From positions 1-36,613 of the forward strand of contig JAMOMQ010000104.1 in NCBI GenBank assembly GCA_027066995.1: a stretch of 36,613 bases of DNA. Direction: 5' to 3'. Source of the stretch: Flavobacteriales bacterium (GTDB taxonomy: Bacteria > Bacteroidota > Bacteroidia > Flavobacteriales > Flavobacteriaceae). The notes beneath the pieces were generated by a model, which saw nothing but the letters and a program-made list of their open reading frames with translations, did no database searches and was not told where the DNA came from. The translations under genes and the position numbers were made by a program. This document shows, piece after piece, positions 8,256-16,783 of the stretch. Position 1 is the stretch's first letter, and each line of letters begins with the position of its first letter.

Positions 8256-8614
8256 AAACTTTGCAATTTTTGTTGTAAAGCAGCTACATTTTTTTTGCTG
8301 CTACCTATAAAAATATCACTGTCAACAATGACCACCGGACGTTTTAAAAAAGTATATTCTTGTAATAAATAATGTTTATAGTCTTTCTCATACAATGGCA
8401 TATCTTTAAGCCCCATTTCCTTATACTTTTTGGCACGCCTGCTAAACAAAGCTTCATAAGAACCTGCCAAAGTTTTCATTTCATCCAATTGTTGTGCTGT
8501 TACCGGTTGTGCTTTTATTTCCTGAAACTCAAAACCATTGAGCAAATCACCCATTTGTTTAATAATACGTCGCGACGTATCACAAGTTTTGAGATAATAC
8601 ACTTTTCGTGTCAT
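8252..8614 (-). CDS. ArsC/Spx family protein (arsenate reductase-like)
   Basis: The 120-residue protein has the thioredoxin-like ArsC/Spx fold: VYYLKTCDTSRRIIKQM carries a single N-terminal cysteine followed by Ser-Arg-Arg, and the C-terminal part ends KRPVVIVDSDIFIGSSKKN, with the cis-proline segment (RPVV) typical of the family. A true resolving-cysteine pair is not visible. In Bacteroidota such proteins are routinely labelled arsenate reductase, but activity is not established, and Spx-like redox signalling or reduction of another substrate is equally possible. It is the first gene of the six-gene leftward operon. A near-match to the -7 element (TATTTTTA on the minus strand, 8633-8640) lies upstream. 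Confidence 0.8.
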   Translation of the reverse strand: MTRKVYYLKTCDTSRRIIKQMGDLLNGFEFQEIKAQPVTAQQLDEMKTLAGSYEALFSRRAKKYKEMGLKDMPLYEKDYKHYLLQEYTFLKRPVVIVDSDIFIGSSKKNVAALQQKLQSL

Positions 8615-8724
8615 AAAATTATAATTTTGGCGTAAAAATAAATAAAAATAAATAGAAGAAACCGCCTGAATAATAAGTTTAATTTATAGAATGTTAAAAT
8701 ATTATTAAACAATATAAAATAAAT

Positions 8725-8739
8725 CTGTCAAAATGACAG
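8725..8739. promoter_or_regulatory. palindromic operator CTGTCA-AAA-TGACAG
   Basis: This is a perfect 6-bp inverted repeat with a 3-base spacer. It lies three bases upstream of the -24 GG of the proposed sigma-54 promoter of the activator gene. A related TGTCA/TGACA palindrome is found upstream of groEL at 11623-11647. It may be the binding site for the activator's Fis-type HTH domain. At this very short distance it might serve autorepression rather than activation. The site is seen; its role is inference. Confidence 0.55.
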
Positions 8740-8740
8740 T

Positions 8741-8757
8741 CCGGCCTTATTTTTGCT
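8741..8757 (+). promoter_or_regulatory. sigma-54-type -24/-12 promoter of the activator operon
   Basis: The sequence CCGGCCTTATTTTTGCT has GG at 8743-8744 and GC at 8755-8756 separated by exactly ten bases, with TTGC at the -12 end as in the RpoN consensus. The predicted start, about 12 bases beyond, leaves a leader of some 45 bases to the ATG at 8814. A housekeeping-type -7 element (TATATTTG, 8758-8765) directly follows, so dual control is possible. Confidence 0.5.
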
Positions 8758-8813
8758 TATATTTGCATAAGCATCATATTATTTTTTAATCCTTTAATAA
8801 CCAACTATAAATT

Positions 8814-10022
8814 ATGTATGACCACCTTCAAAGTATCAAACAACGCTTTGGTATTATAGGAAATGACCCCAAACTCAATCGCGCTTTAGATAAGGCTTTA
8901 CGTGTTGCACCTACAGATATCACCGTTTTAATTACCGGCGAAAGCGGCGTCGGTAAAGAAAGTATCCCTAAAATCATCCATCACAATTCGCACCGCAAGC
9001 ACGGACCCTATTTTGCGGTTAACTGCGGCGCCATCCCCGAGGGCACCATTGACAGCGAACTCTTCGGTCACGAGAAAGGCTCATTTACCGGAGCCTCCAC
9101 GACCCGTAAAGGTTATTTTGAAGTTGCCGACGGAGGCACCCTGTTTTTAGATGAAGTAGGCGAATTGCCTCTAACCACCCAAGTGCGTTTATTACGTGTG
9201 CTGGAAAACGGCGAATTCTTAAAAGTAGGCTCGTCCAAAGTGCAAAAAACCGACGTGCGTATAGTGACGGCTACCAACAAAAACTTGCTAAAACTCATAG
9301 AAGAAGGCAAGTTTAGAGAAGATTTATATTATCGTCTTAACACCGTAGAGATAGACCTGCCACCTTTACGACAACGCCGCGGAGATATACATTTGTTGTT
9401 TAGAAAATTTGCATCCGATTTTGCTCAAAAATATGGCAAACCAACCGTCAGGCTCACACCCGATGCCATTGCCATTTTAGAGTCTTATGACTGGCCGGGC
9501 AATATCAGACAGTTACGAAATGTTGTGGAAGAAATATCCGTATTGGAAGAAAACAGACAAATTGACGGCGAAACATTAAAAAAATATTTACCCGATTTTA
9601 GAAAAAGACTTCCCTCTGTTATTCCGTCTGAACACGCACATTTTGACTTTAATAAAGACCGCGAAATTTTATATAAATTGATTTTCGATTTAAAAAAAGA
9701 AGTCGATTATTTAAAAGATCAAATCGAAAACAAAGCTGACAATTTCTATCCCGCATTAGCACACTCTGTCCCCAAACAAACCGAAGATGGTGTCGAAATT
9801 ATTTATCATGGTAACGGCCACAACAATTCACATTATATCGAAGATCCTACTATAATAGATGTTGAACATCATAACGAAGAATCCTTATCTTTGCAGGATA
9901 AAGAAATCGATTTGATTAAAAAAGCCTTGGAAAAACACCACGGCAAACGCAAAAAAGCTGCCGAAGAACTCGGCATTTCGGAACGGACTTTATATCGAAA
10001 GATTAAACAGTATAATTTATAA
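8814..10022 (+). CDS. sigma-54-dependent transcriptional activator (AAA+ plus Fis HTH, no receiver)
   Basis: The 402-residue protein starts almost directly with the AAA+ domain: Walker A GESGVGKE at 42-49, the sigma-54 contact loop GSFTGA at 89-94 (Ser in place of the usual Ala), Walker B GGTLFLDEVGE at 107-117 and WPGNIRQLRNVVEE at 227-240. A linker of about 120 residues follows, then a C-terminal Fis-type HTH (KKAAEELGISERTLYRKIKQ). There is no response-regulator or GAF domain. It is thus PspF-like in layout and probably controlled by a partner protein or the linker. It is the first gene of a tight cluster with lptE (1-base gap), a TPR gene and secG. Confidence 0.93.
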   Translation: MYDHLQSIKQRFGIIGNDPKLNRALDKALRVAPTDITVLITGESGVGKESIPKIIHHNSHRKHGPYFAVNCGAIPEGTIDSELFGHEKGSFTGASTTRKGYFEVADGGTLFLDEVGELPLTTQVRLLRVLENGEFLKVGSSKVQKTDVRIVTATNKNLLKLIEEGKFREDLYYRLNTVEIDLPPLRQRRGDIHLLFRKFASDFAQKYGKPTVRLTPDAIAILESYDWPGNIRQLRNVVEEISVLEENRQIDGETLKKYLPDFRKRLPSVIPSEHAHFDFNKDREILYKLIFDLKKEVDYLKDQIENKADNFYPALAHSVPKQTEDGVEIIYHGNGHNNSHYIEDPTIIDVEHHNEESLSLQDKEIDLIKKALEKHHGKRKKAAEELGISERTLYRKIKQYNL

Positions 10023-10023
10023 A

Positions 10024-10527
10024 ATGAAACGCCGAACCATATACATATTATTGTTACTTTTAAGTTTTCAAGCCTGTAAAGTCAATTATTCGTTTACAGG
10101 AATAAATATTTCAAAAGATATTAAAACTTTTGAAGTCGATTATATCCCTAACAATGCACCGCTGATTGTACCCGGTCTTAATGAAGATTTTAGAAACATG
10201 TTGATAGACCGTATCAATCAACAAACCGGTTTAACACAAGTAAAAACCAACGGTGACATTATTTTTCAAGGTGAAATTACCGACTACCGTATTGACCCTG
10301 TTGCACTGACATCGGGACAAACCGCGGCGCAAAACCGCCTAACCATCAGTATAAAAATGGAATATCTCAACACCAAAGATAACGAAGAAAATATCAACAA
10401 AACTTACTCTTGGTATTATGATTATCCCGCCAGTGTCAGTCGGACACAGATTGAAGCTGACGCTCATAAAATAATAATGGAAACCATACTTGACAATATA
10501 TTTAATGACACATTAGCCAAATGGTAA
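10024..10527 (+). CDS. lptE: LptE family outer-membrane lipoprotein
   Basis: This is a 167-residue lipoprotein with lipobox LSFQAC (Cys18) followed by KVNYSFTGINI, the pattern of Bacteroidota LptE proteins. LptE plugs the LptD barrel and helps deliver lipopolysaccharide to the cell surface. The mature domain includes a segment with DIIFQGEITDYRIDPVA followed by beta-strand-rich sequence, as expected for the family. It begins one base after the activator stop codon and overlaps the next gene by 7 bases, so the activator and LPS transport are co-expressed. Confidence 0.85.
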   Translation: MKRRTIYILLLLLSFQACKVNYSFTGINISKDIKTFEVDYIPNNAPLIVPGLNEDFRNMLIDRINQQTGLTQVKTNGDIIFQGEITDYRIDPVALTSGQTAAQNRLTISIKMEYLNTKDNEENINKTYSWYYDYPASVSRTQIEADAHKIIMETILDNIFNDTLAKW

Positions 10528-11240
10528 ATCGCGGACAAATAATAGCAGCTATAGAAAATCATGACATCTCGGATATTGACATGATTGACGAAATTATCAA
10601 AAAACACCCCTATTTTCAACAAGCTTGGACTTTAAAAACTTATTATTTAAAGCAAACAAATACCTATTACAACCACAGTTTGCAACAGACTGCAGCTCGC
10701 ACCATTGACCGTTCGGTATTATTTGATTATTTAAACCCTAACAAGCCGGAAGATACTATTAACAAATCCACTGCAATAAACAAGAGTATTTCCGGCAAAA
10801 CAGCAAATAAACCATTGGCCGAACCCATACTAAAGCCAACCACAGAAGAGCAAACCGAGAATACAGAAAAAATAAAGAAAAAAAACGACCGTTCTACACC
10901 ACCTCAAACACAAAAACTGTCATATATAGAATGGCTAAAACAATTAAACCGTTCTCCTAAAAAAAGTATTGATAAAAATATTGAACTGATTGATAAATTT
11001 TTGAAAGAACGGCCTAAAATAATTCCCATAAAAGACAAAACCATCAAACCTCCCGAAATTATTGAACAAAGTGTGGTGGAAAAACAAATGTTAATGACCG
11101 AAACTTTGGCTAATTTATATGTCAAACAGAAAAAATATGATAAAGCCATTCAAGCTTTTCGTATATTAAGTTTGAAATATCCAAAAAAAAGTAGTTATTT
11201 TGCAAATCAAATTAAAGAAATTAAACAAAATTTAAAATAA
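10521..11240 (+). CDS. tetratricopeptide-like protein of unknown function
   Basis: The 239-residue product has no signal peptide. The N-terminal part resembles a short helical repeat (MIDEIIKKHPYFQQAWTLKT), the centre is a Lys/Thr/Pro-rich low-complexity linker, and the C-terminus holds a recognisable TPR unit (TLANLYVKQKKYDKAIQAFR, then LSLKYPKKSSYFANQI). Cytoplasmic proteins of this type commonly sit between lptE and secG in Flavobacteriia, but I know no function. It overlaps lptE by 7 bases and precedes secG by 6 bases. Confidence 0.8.
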   Translation: MVNRGQIIAAIENHDISDIDMIDEIIKKHPYFQQAWTLKTYYLKQTNTYYNHSLQQTAARTIDRSVLFDYLNPNKPEDTINKSTAINKSISGKTANKPLAEPILKPTTEEQTENTEKIKKKNDRSTPPQTQKLSYIEWLKQLNRSPKKSIDKNIELIDKFLKERPKIIPIKDKTIKPPEIIEQSVVEKQMLMTETLANLYVKQKKYDKAIQAFRILSLKYPKKSSYFANQIKEIKQNLK

Positions 11241-11246
11241 GAAATT

Positions 11247-11600
11247 ATGAGTTTATTCGTTTTTATACTATTAATTGCTATTGTAGCCTTTTTATTAATT
11301 ACCGTAATCATGGTTCAAAACCCCAAAGGTGGCGGTTTAGATTCTAATTTTGGCGGTGGTGGTGCCAATATGTTTGGTGGCGTGCAACAAACAACAGACT
11401 TTTTAGATAAAGCCACTTGGTTTTTATTCAGTTTATTAGTCATTTTGATTTTAATTTCAAATTCGGCAATTATGAGCACCAGATCCACTGACATTTCTCC
11501 TGCCAAGCAAGCTATTGAAAATCATATTCCAACGCAGGATGAAACGCAAAAACCCATGCCCAATCCTATGATACCATCTGACAAGCCCGAAAAAAAATAA
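11247..11600 (+). CDS. secG: protein translocase subunit SecG
   Basis: SecG is the small accessory subunit of the SecYEG channel. The 117-residue protein has two membrane helices (about residues 3-24 and 55-76) joined by the conserved loop MVQNPKGGGLDSNFGGGGAN, then a polar proline-rich tail ending in lysines. The tail is long compared with E. coli SecG, as usual in Bacteroidota. It is the last gene of the activator operon, and a strong hairpin follows. Confidence 0.92.
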   Translation: MSLFVFILLIAIVAFLLITVIMVQNPKGGGLDSNFGGGGANMFGGVQQTTDFLDKATWFLFSLLVILILISNSAIMSTRSTDISPAKQAIENHIPTQDETQKPMPNPMIPSDKPEKK

Positions 11601-11603
11601 TAA

Positions 11604-13367
<1,764 letters not shown>

Positions 13368-13387
13368 TCATCTTAAATAAATAAATT

Positions 13388-13418
13388 AAAATGCCGACGC
13401 AAATCGTCGGCATTTTTT
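13388..13418 (+). terminator. groEL intrinsic terminator
   Basis: AAAATGCCGACG (13388-13399) pairs with CGTCGGCATTTT (13405-13416) around a CAAAT loop, followed by further T residues. It is 20 bases after the groEL stop codon. Confidence 0.9.
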
Positions 13419-13494
13419 ATAGGTATAATAGCCATAAGTAATCTAAACCTTAACCATAGATAATCCATTAAATACATATCTTATAATTATCCAC

Positions 13495-13527
13495 AAAAAA
13501 AGCCGGACTTTATATCCGGCTTTTTTT
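13495..13527 (-). terminator. rplS intrinsic terminator (works in both directions)
   Basis: A-run plus GCCGGA (to 13507) pairs with TCCGGC plus T-run (13515-13527) around a seven-base loop. Read on the minus strand it lies 20 bases beyond the rplS stop and ends in a T-run. Confidence 0.85.
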
Positions 13528-13547
13528 GTATCATCATTATAAAACGA

Positions 13548-13907
13548 TTAAGATTTTTTAACACGTCTTTCTCTAATACGGGCTTTTTTACCACGAAGAT
13601 TTCTAAAATAGAATATACGTGCTCTTCGGACTTTACCATGCTTGTTGACTTCAATTTTTTGAATGGTAGGCATGTTGATAGGAAATATACGTTCAACTGC
13701 AATATCATTCGAAATTTTACGAATGGTAAAAGTTTCGGTAGCACCACTACCTCTACGTTGAATAACAACTCCTTTAAAAAACTGAGTCCGGGTTTTGTTA
13801 CCTTCTCTAATTTCGTAATACACCGTAATGGTATCACCGGGGCCAAACTCCGGCAAATCTTTTTTCTCTACTAATTCGTCTTGAACAAATTTAATTAAAC
13901 TATCCAT
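13548..13907 (-). CDS. rplS: 50S ribosomal protein L19
   Basis: L19 sits at the 30S-50S interface of the ribosome. The 119-residue protein starts MDSLIKFVQDELVEKKDLPE and contains the family core GPGDTITVYYEIREGNKTR, FKGVVIQRRGSG and the C-terminal KVRRARIFYFRNLRGKKARI. I choose ATG at 13907; a TTG two codons upstream (13913) gives a slightly longer frame but is not needed. It is monocistronic, with a full housekeeping promoter upstream and its own terminator. Confidence 0.97.
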   Translation of the reverse strand: MDSLIKFVQDELVEKKDLPEFGPGDTITVYYEIREGNKTRTQFFKGVVIQRRGSGATETFTIRKISNDIAVERIFPINMPTIQKIEVNKHGKVRRARIFYFRNLRGKKARIRERRVKKS

Positions 13908-13976
13908 TTTCAATAATTTTATGTGACTTCAAAGAAACATTCACGATTTTCGCCAGCGGTTTAATTGAATTGGGTG

Positions 13977-14007
13977 CAAAATTACAAAAAAATTCTTATT
14001 AGACAAA
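13977..14007 (-). promoter_or_regulatory. rplS promoter with both -33 and -7 elements
   Basis: On the minus strand TTTG (14007-14004) is followed after 19 bases by TAATTTTG (13984-13977). This matches both boxes and spacing of the Bacteroidota primary sigma promoter. The transcript would have a leader of roughly 60-70 bases before the rplS ATG. It is the only promoter in the window where I see both boxes. Confidence 0.7.
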
Positions 14008-14027
14008 TTTGTTTTAATCGAATAAAT

Positions 14028-14549
14028 TTAAAACGGCATCATACGTGTTAATAGATTGTTGCCTGTTTTTATTTTATACATAACAACCCCTGCAACATGT
14101 ATTACAACTAAAGCCAATAAAGTAAAAACAGCCATTTTGTGAACCGCTTCCAAGTTCTCGTCAAACTCTGCTCCTACAGGGAACGGGCCTCCCAAATCAT
14201 AAGACAAAGCACCGGTTTGGTATACCATTATAAAACCGACAAATGGCGTAAATATTAAAAACACATACATTAAACTTATAACAAGCTGCACAAATATTCT
14301 GTGAGATTTACTATAATAAGTAATGTGTGGAGGAAGTCTGTCCAAGTTTTTTCGCCGTATATAAATTCTGATAAGTGTTAATATTAAAATAGTCATACCG
14401 AGAATGGCATGCAAACGGTAGCGATTCATGTTTTCTTCATTAAATTTGTAGTCGTCAAAACTTAAACCGACCAGAAAAACAATGATTAAAAGCAATAGGG
14501 TTAACCAATGGATAACAATCAATGACTTAGGATATTTTTTTGCAGGCAT
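14028..14549 (-). CDS. cytochrome b561-type membrane haem protein
   Basis: The 173-residue protein has four membrane helices and the histidines expected for two haem-b sites: IVIHWLTLLLL in helix 1, YRLHAILGMTIL in helix 2, and AVHKMAVFTLLALVVIHVAG in the last helices. This is the layout of the bacterial cytochrome b561 (CybB) family, which passes electrons between quinol and periplasmic acceptors or oxygen species. Length is normal for the family. It follows the TrmH-family gene in the same direction after a 51-base gap. The partner is unknown. Confidence 0.85.
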   Translation of the reverse strand: MPAKKYPKSLIVIHWLTLLLLIIVFLVGLSFDDYKFNEENMNRYRLHAILGMTILILTLIRIYIRRKNLDRLPPHITYYSKSHRIFVQLVISLMYVFLIFTPFVGFIMVYQTGALSYDLGGPFPVGAEFDENLEAVHKMAVFTLLALVVIHVAGVVMYKIKTGNNLLTRMMPF

Positions 14550-14600
14550 AACTTTATTTTTTATAATAACTTGGTAAAGTTAAAAAGATTTTTTCAATAA

Positions 14601-15137
14601 TCATAATTTTAACTTAGTTTTTTTAACAAATTCCCACAAAACCACGCCTACACTTACAGAAATATTCAACGAATGTTTGGTGCCGAATTGTGGTATTTCA
14701 ATACAAGTATCAGACTGATCAACAATACTTTGTTGTACACCTTTGACTTCATTGCCAAAAACCAGCGCATAAATTGTTCCCTTTTGTGGCTCAAAATCTT
14801 GTAAAGCTATGGCACCTCTAACCTGTTCAATACTGATGACCTTTACATCTTGCTTTTTTAAATTATCTATGGCCGCTTGTGTAGTATCAAAATATTCCCA
14901 GTCTACAGAATCTGTTGCGCCCAAGGCAGTTTTATGAATATCTTTATGAGGTGGCTGCGCCGTAATACCACACAGTAATATTTTTTTTATTAAAAAGGCA
15001 TCGGCAGTTCTAAATACAGAACCTATATTATTTAAACTTCTAATATTGTCCAAAACCACTATTACCGGTGTTTTTTCGGCCTTTTTAAAACCCTCAATAT
15101 CCAAACGGTTTAGTTCACTGTTTTTAATTTTCTGCAT
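14601..15137 (-). CDS. TrmH/SpoU family RNA 2'-O-methyltransferase
   Basis: The 178-residue protein shows the three SPOUT motifs: NIRSLNNIGSVFRTADAF (motif 1), ALVFGNEVKGV (motif 2) and IEIPQFGTKHSLNISVSVGV (motif 3). These form the trefoil-knot SAM site of tRNA or rRNA ribose methyltransferases. There is no N-terminal L30e-like domain, so it is a compact TrmL/TrmH-like member. The modified nucleotide cannot be told from sequence. Confidence 0.92.
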   Translation of the reverse strand: MQKIKNSELNRLDIEGFKKAEKTPVIVVLDNIRSLNNIGSVFRTADAFLIKKILLCGITAQPPHKDIHKTALGATDSVDWEYFDTTQAAIDNLKKQDVKVISIEQVRGAIALQDFEPQKGTIYALVFGNEVKGVQQSIVDQSDTCIEIPQFGTKHSLNISVSVGVVLWEFVKKTKLKL

Positions 15138-15161
15138 AAATAAAGCTGTTTATTTTAAAAG

Positions 15162-15169
15162 CAAAATTA
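15162..15169 (-). promoter_or_regulatory. -7 element of the TrmH-family gene
   Basis: CAAAATTA on the plus strand reads TAATTTTG on the minus strand and lies 24 bases before the ATG. No -33 box is visible. Confidence 0.45.
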
Positions 15170-15257
15170 AACATTTCCCGTTCATTTTGTATAAAAAACT
15201 TTAAACCTTTGTTCAATAAAGACCGAATTAAAACGTTATAAAATTAGTTTTAATTAG

Positions 15258-15265
15258 TATATTTG
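15258..15265 (+). promoter_or_regulatory. -7 element of the DUF6089-uppS-bamA cluster
   Basis: TATATTTG matches TAnnTTTG and ends 22 bases before the ATG at 15288. It probably drives the whole envelope cluster, since the next genes follow within a few bases. Confidence 0.45.
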
Positions 15266-15287
15266 CAAGTTTTAATTTTTATCCTTA

Positions 15288-16028
15288 ATGACAAAAATTC
15301 AATTAAGTTTTATTATCGTCCTTATTAGCACTGTCTTTTCATACGGTCAAGCTTATGAATTCGGCATACAAGCCGGTGGTGGTAATTATATCGGTGATAT
15401 TGGCCGTGAATATTATTTTTACCCCAACAAAATAGGTGGCGGCATTTTATTTAAACGCACCGTTAACCCTTGGTTTTCATTACGTCTCAATCTTAATTAC
15501 TATCAAATCAGAGCCAATGACGCTGAAGCCGAAAGTCTGGGACGTCAGTTAAGAAATTTTTCTGTAGAGGGACAAATCATTAATTTCTCTGCCGGCATAG
15601 AATACAATTTTATCCCTCGCAATCCTTATTTACCGCTTAAAAGTTTACACAGAATAAGTCCGTATATGTTTTTAGGCTTAGGCTTAGGCTCTTATTCGGG
15701 CAGAATATACAGCAACAATATACCACACACCAACCATCCTGAAGATTACGGTTTGGAGTATAGCGGCGCCAGGCTCAACATTCCTATGAAGCTAGGCATC
15801 AAATACAAAGTCAGCCGACACTTTATTCTTAGCCTCGAATCCGGTGTCTCCTATTTTTTTACCGATGATCTGGACGGCACTCATGCCTTATATGATAACG
15901 AAGCCTATTTAATCAAAAACAAAATTGTTCCAAGCACCAATACCAATTCAAATGACTGGTATTCATTCTCTTCCATTGGTTTCATCTATACTTTTGGCGA
16001 CCTAAATTGTTATTTTAATCTATTCTAA
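15288..16028 (+). CDS. DUF6089 family outer-membrane protein
   Basis: The 246-residue protein has a signal peptide (MTKIQLSFIIVLISTVFSYG) and then the sequence YEFGIQAGGGNYIGDIGREY, typical of the DUF6089 proteins encoded in front of uppS and bamA in Flavobacteriia. Alternating hydrophobic strands, aromatic residues and a C-terminal aromatic (NCYFNLF) suggest an eight-stranded outer-membrane barrel. Its function is unknown. The constant link to bamA hints at a role in outer-membrane assembly, which is inference. uppS starts 5 bases later. Confidence 0.82.
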   Translation: MTKIQLSFIIVLISTVFSYGQAYEFGIQAGGGNYIGDIGREYYFYPNKIGGGILFKRTVNPWFSLRLNLNYYQIRANDAEAESLGRQLRNFSVEGQIINFSAGIEYNFIPRNPYLPLKSLHRISPYMFLGLGLGSYSGRIYSNNIPHTNHPEDYGLEYSGARLNIPMKLGIKYKVSRHFILSLESGVSYFFTDDLDGTHALYDNEAYLIKNKIVPSTNTNSNDWYSFSSIGFIYTFGDLNCYFNLF

Positions 16029-16033
16029 TTCTT

Positions 16034-16783
16034 ATGATAAAAAAAGAAGCATTAGAAAAAGAAAAACTGCCGGAGCACATCGCCATTATTATGGATGGTA
16101 ACGGCCGTTGGGCTAAAAAACAAGGTAAAAACAGGGTTTTTGGACATCATCAAGGTGTTAAAACAGTTCGTGAAATAGTAGAATCGTCGGTCGAATTAAA
16201 AATTCCCTATTTGAGTTTATACACGTTTTCTACAGAAAATTGGCACCGGCCACAAGAAGAAGTAGATGCATTGATGAATCTTTTGGTTGAAACACTCAAC
16301 GATCAAATGTCCGATTTGATGCGACAAAATATCCGGCTCAATGCTATAGGAGATTTAAGCAAACTACCTCAACACACCTATAAAACCCTGCAAGACGTTT
16401 TAAACAAAACCGGCAAAAATACCGGCATGACACTAAGCATCGCCTTAAATTACGGGGGGCGCGATGAAATTGTGCACATGACCAAAAAACTGGCAAAAAA
16501 AGTTAAAAATAATATAATTTTGCCCGAAAATATTGACGAAAACAAAATAAATTTGCACCTTTACAGTCATAATCTTCCCGATGTGGATTTTATGATTAGG
16601 ACAGGTGGCGAAAAAAGAATCAGTAATTTCCTGTTATGGAAAATAGCCTATGCAGAGTTGTATTTTACCGATACACTTTGGCCTGATTTTAATAAACAAC
16701 ACTATTATGAAGCTTTGGCGGATTATCAAAAAAGAGAAAGAAGATTTGGAAAAACAAGTGAACAAGTTAACAATGAAATATAA
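16034..16783 (+). CDS. uppS: isoprenyl transferase (undecaprenyl diphosphate synthase)
   Basis: UppS builds the C55 lipid carrier for peptidoglycan and O-antigen by adding isoprenyl units to farnesyl diphosphate. The 249-residue protein has the signature HIAIIMDGNGRWAKKQ with catalytic Asp21, the GHHQGVKTVREI helix, YTFSTENWHRP, and the C-terminal diphosphate-binding IRTGGEKRISNFLLW and AELYFTDTLWPDF. All catalytic elements are present. Its end overlaps the bamA start by 11 bases. Confidence 0.96.
   Translation: MIKKEALEKEKLPEHIAIIMDGNGRWAKKQGKNRVFGHHQGVKTVREIVESSVELKIPYLSLYTFSTENWHRPQEEVDALMNLLVETLNDQMSDLMRQNIRLNAIGDLSKLPQHTYKTLQDVLNKTGKNTGMTLSIALNYGGRDEIVHMTKKLAKKVKNNIILPENIDENKINLHLYSHNLPDVDFMIRTGGEKRISNFLLWKIAYAELYFTDTLWPDFNKQHYYEALADYQKRERRFGKTSEQVNNEI

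Noticed and set aside
13487-13846. 119-residue frame on the same strand as rplS in another phase
   Set aside because: It overlaps most of L19 and the terminator hairpin; L19 is certain, so this is a shadow.
16650-16772. N-terminal extension of bamA inside uppS
   Set aside because: It would hide the signal peptide; the start at 16773 gives a proper one and a normal short overlap with uppS.
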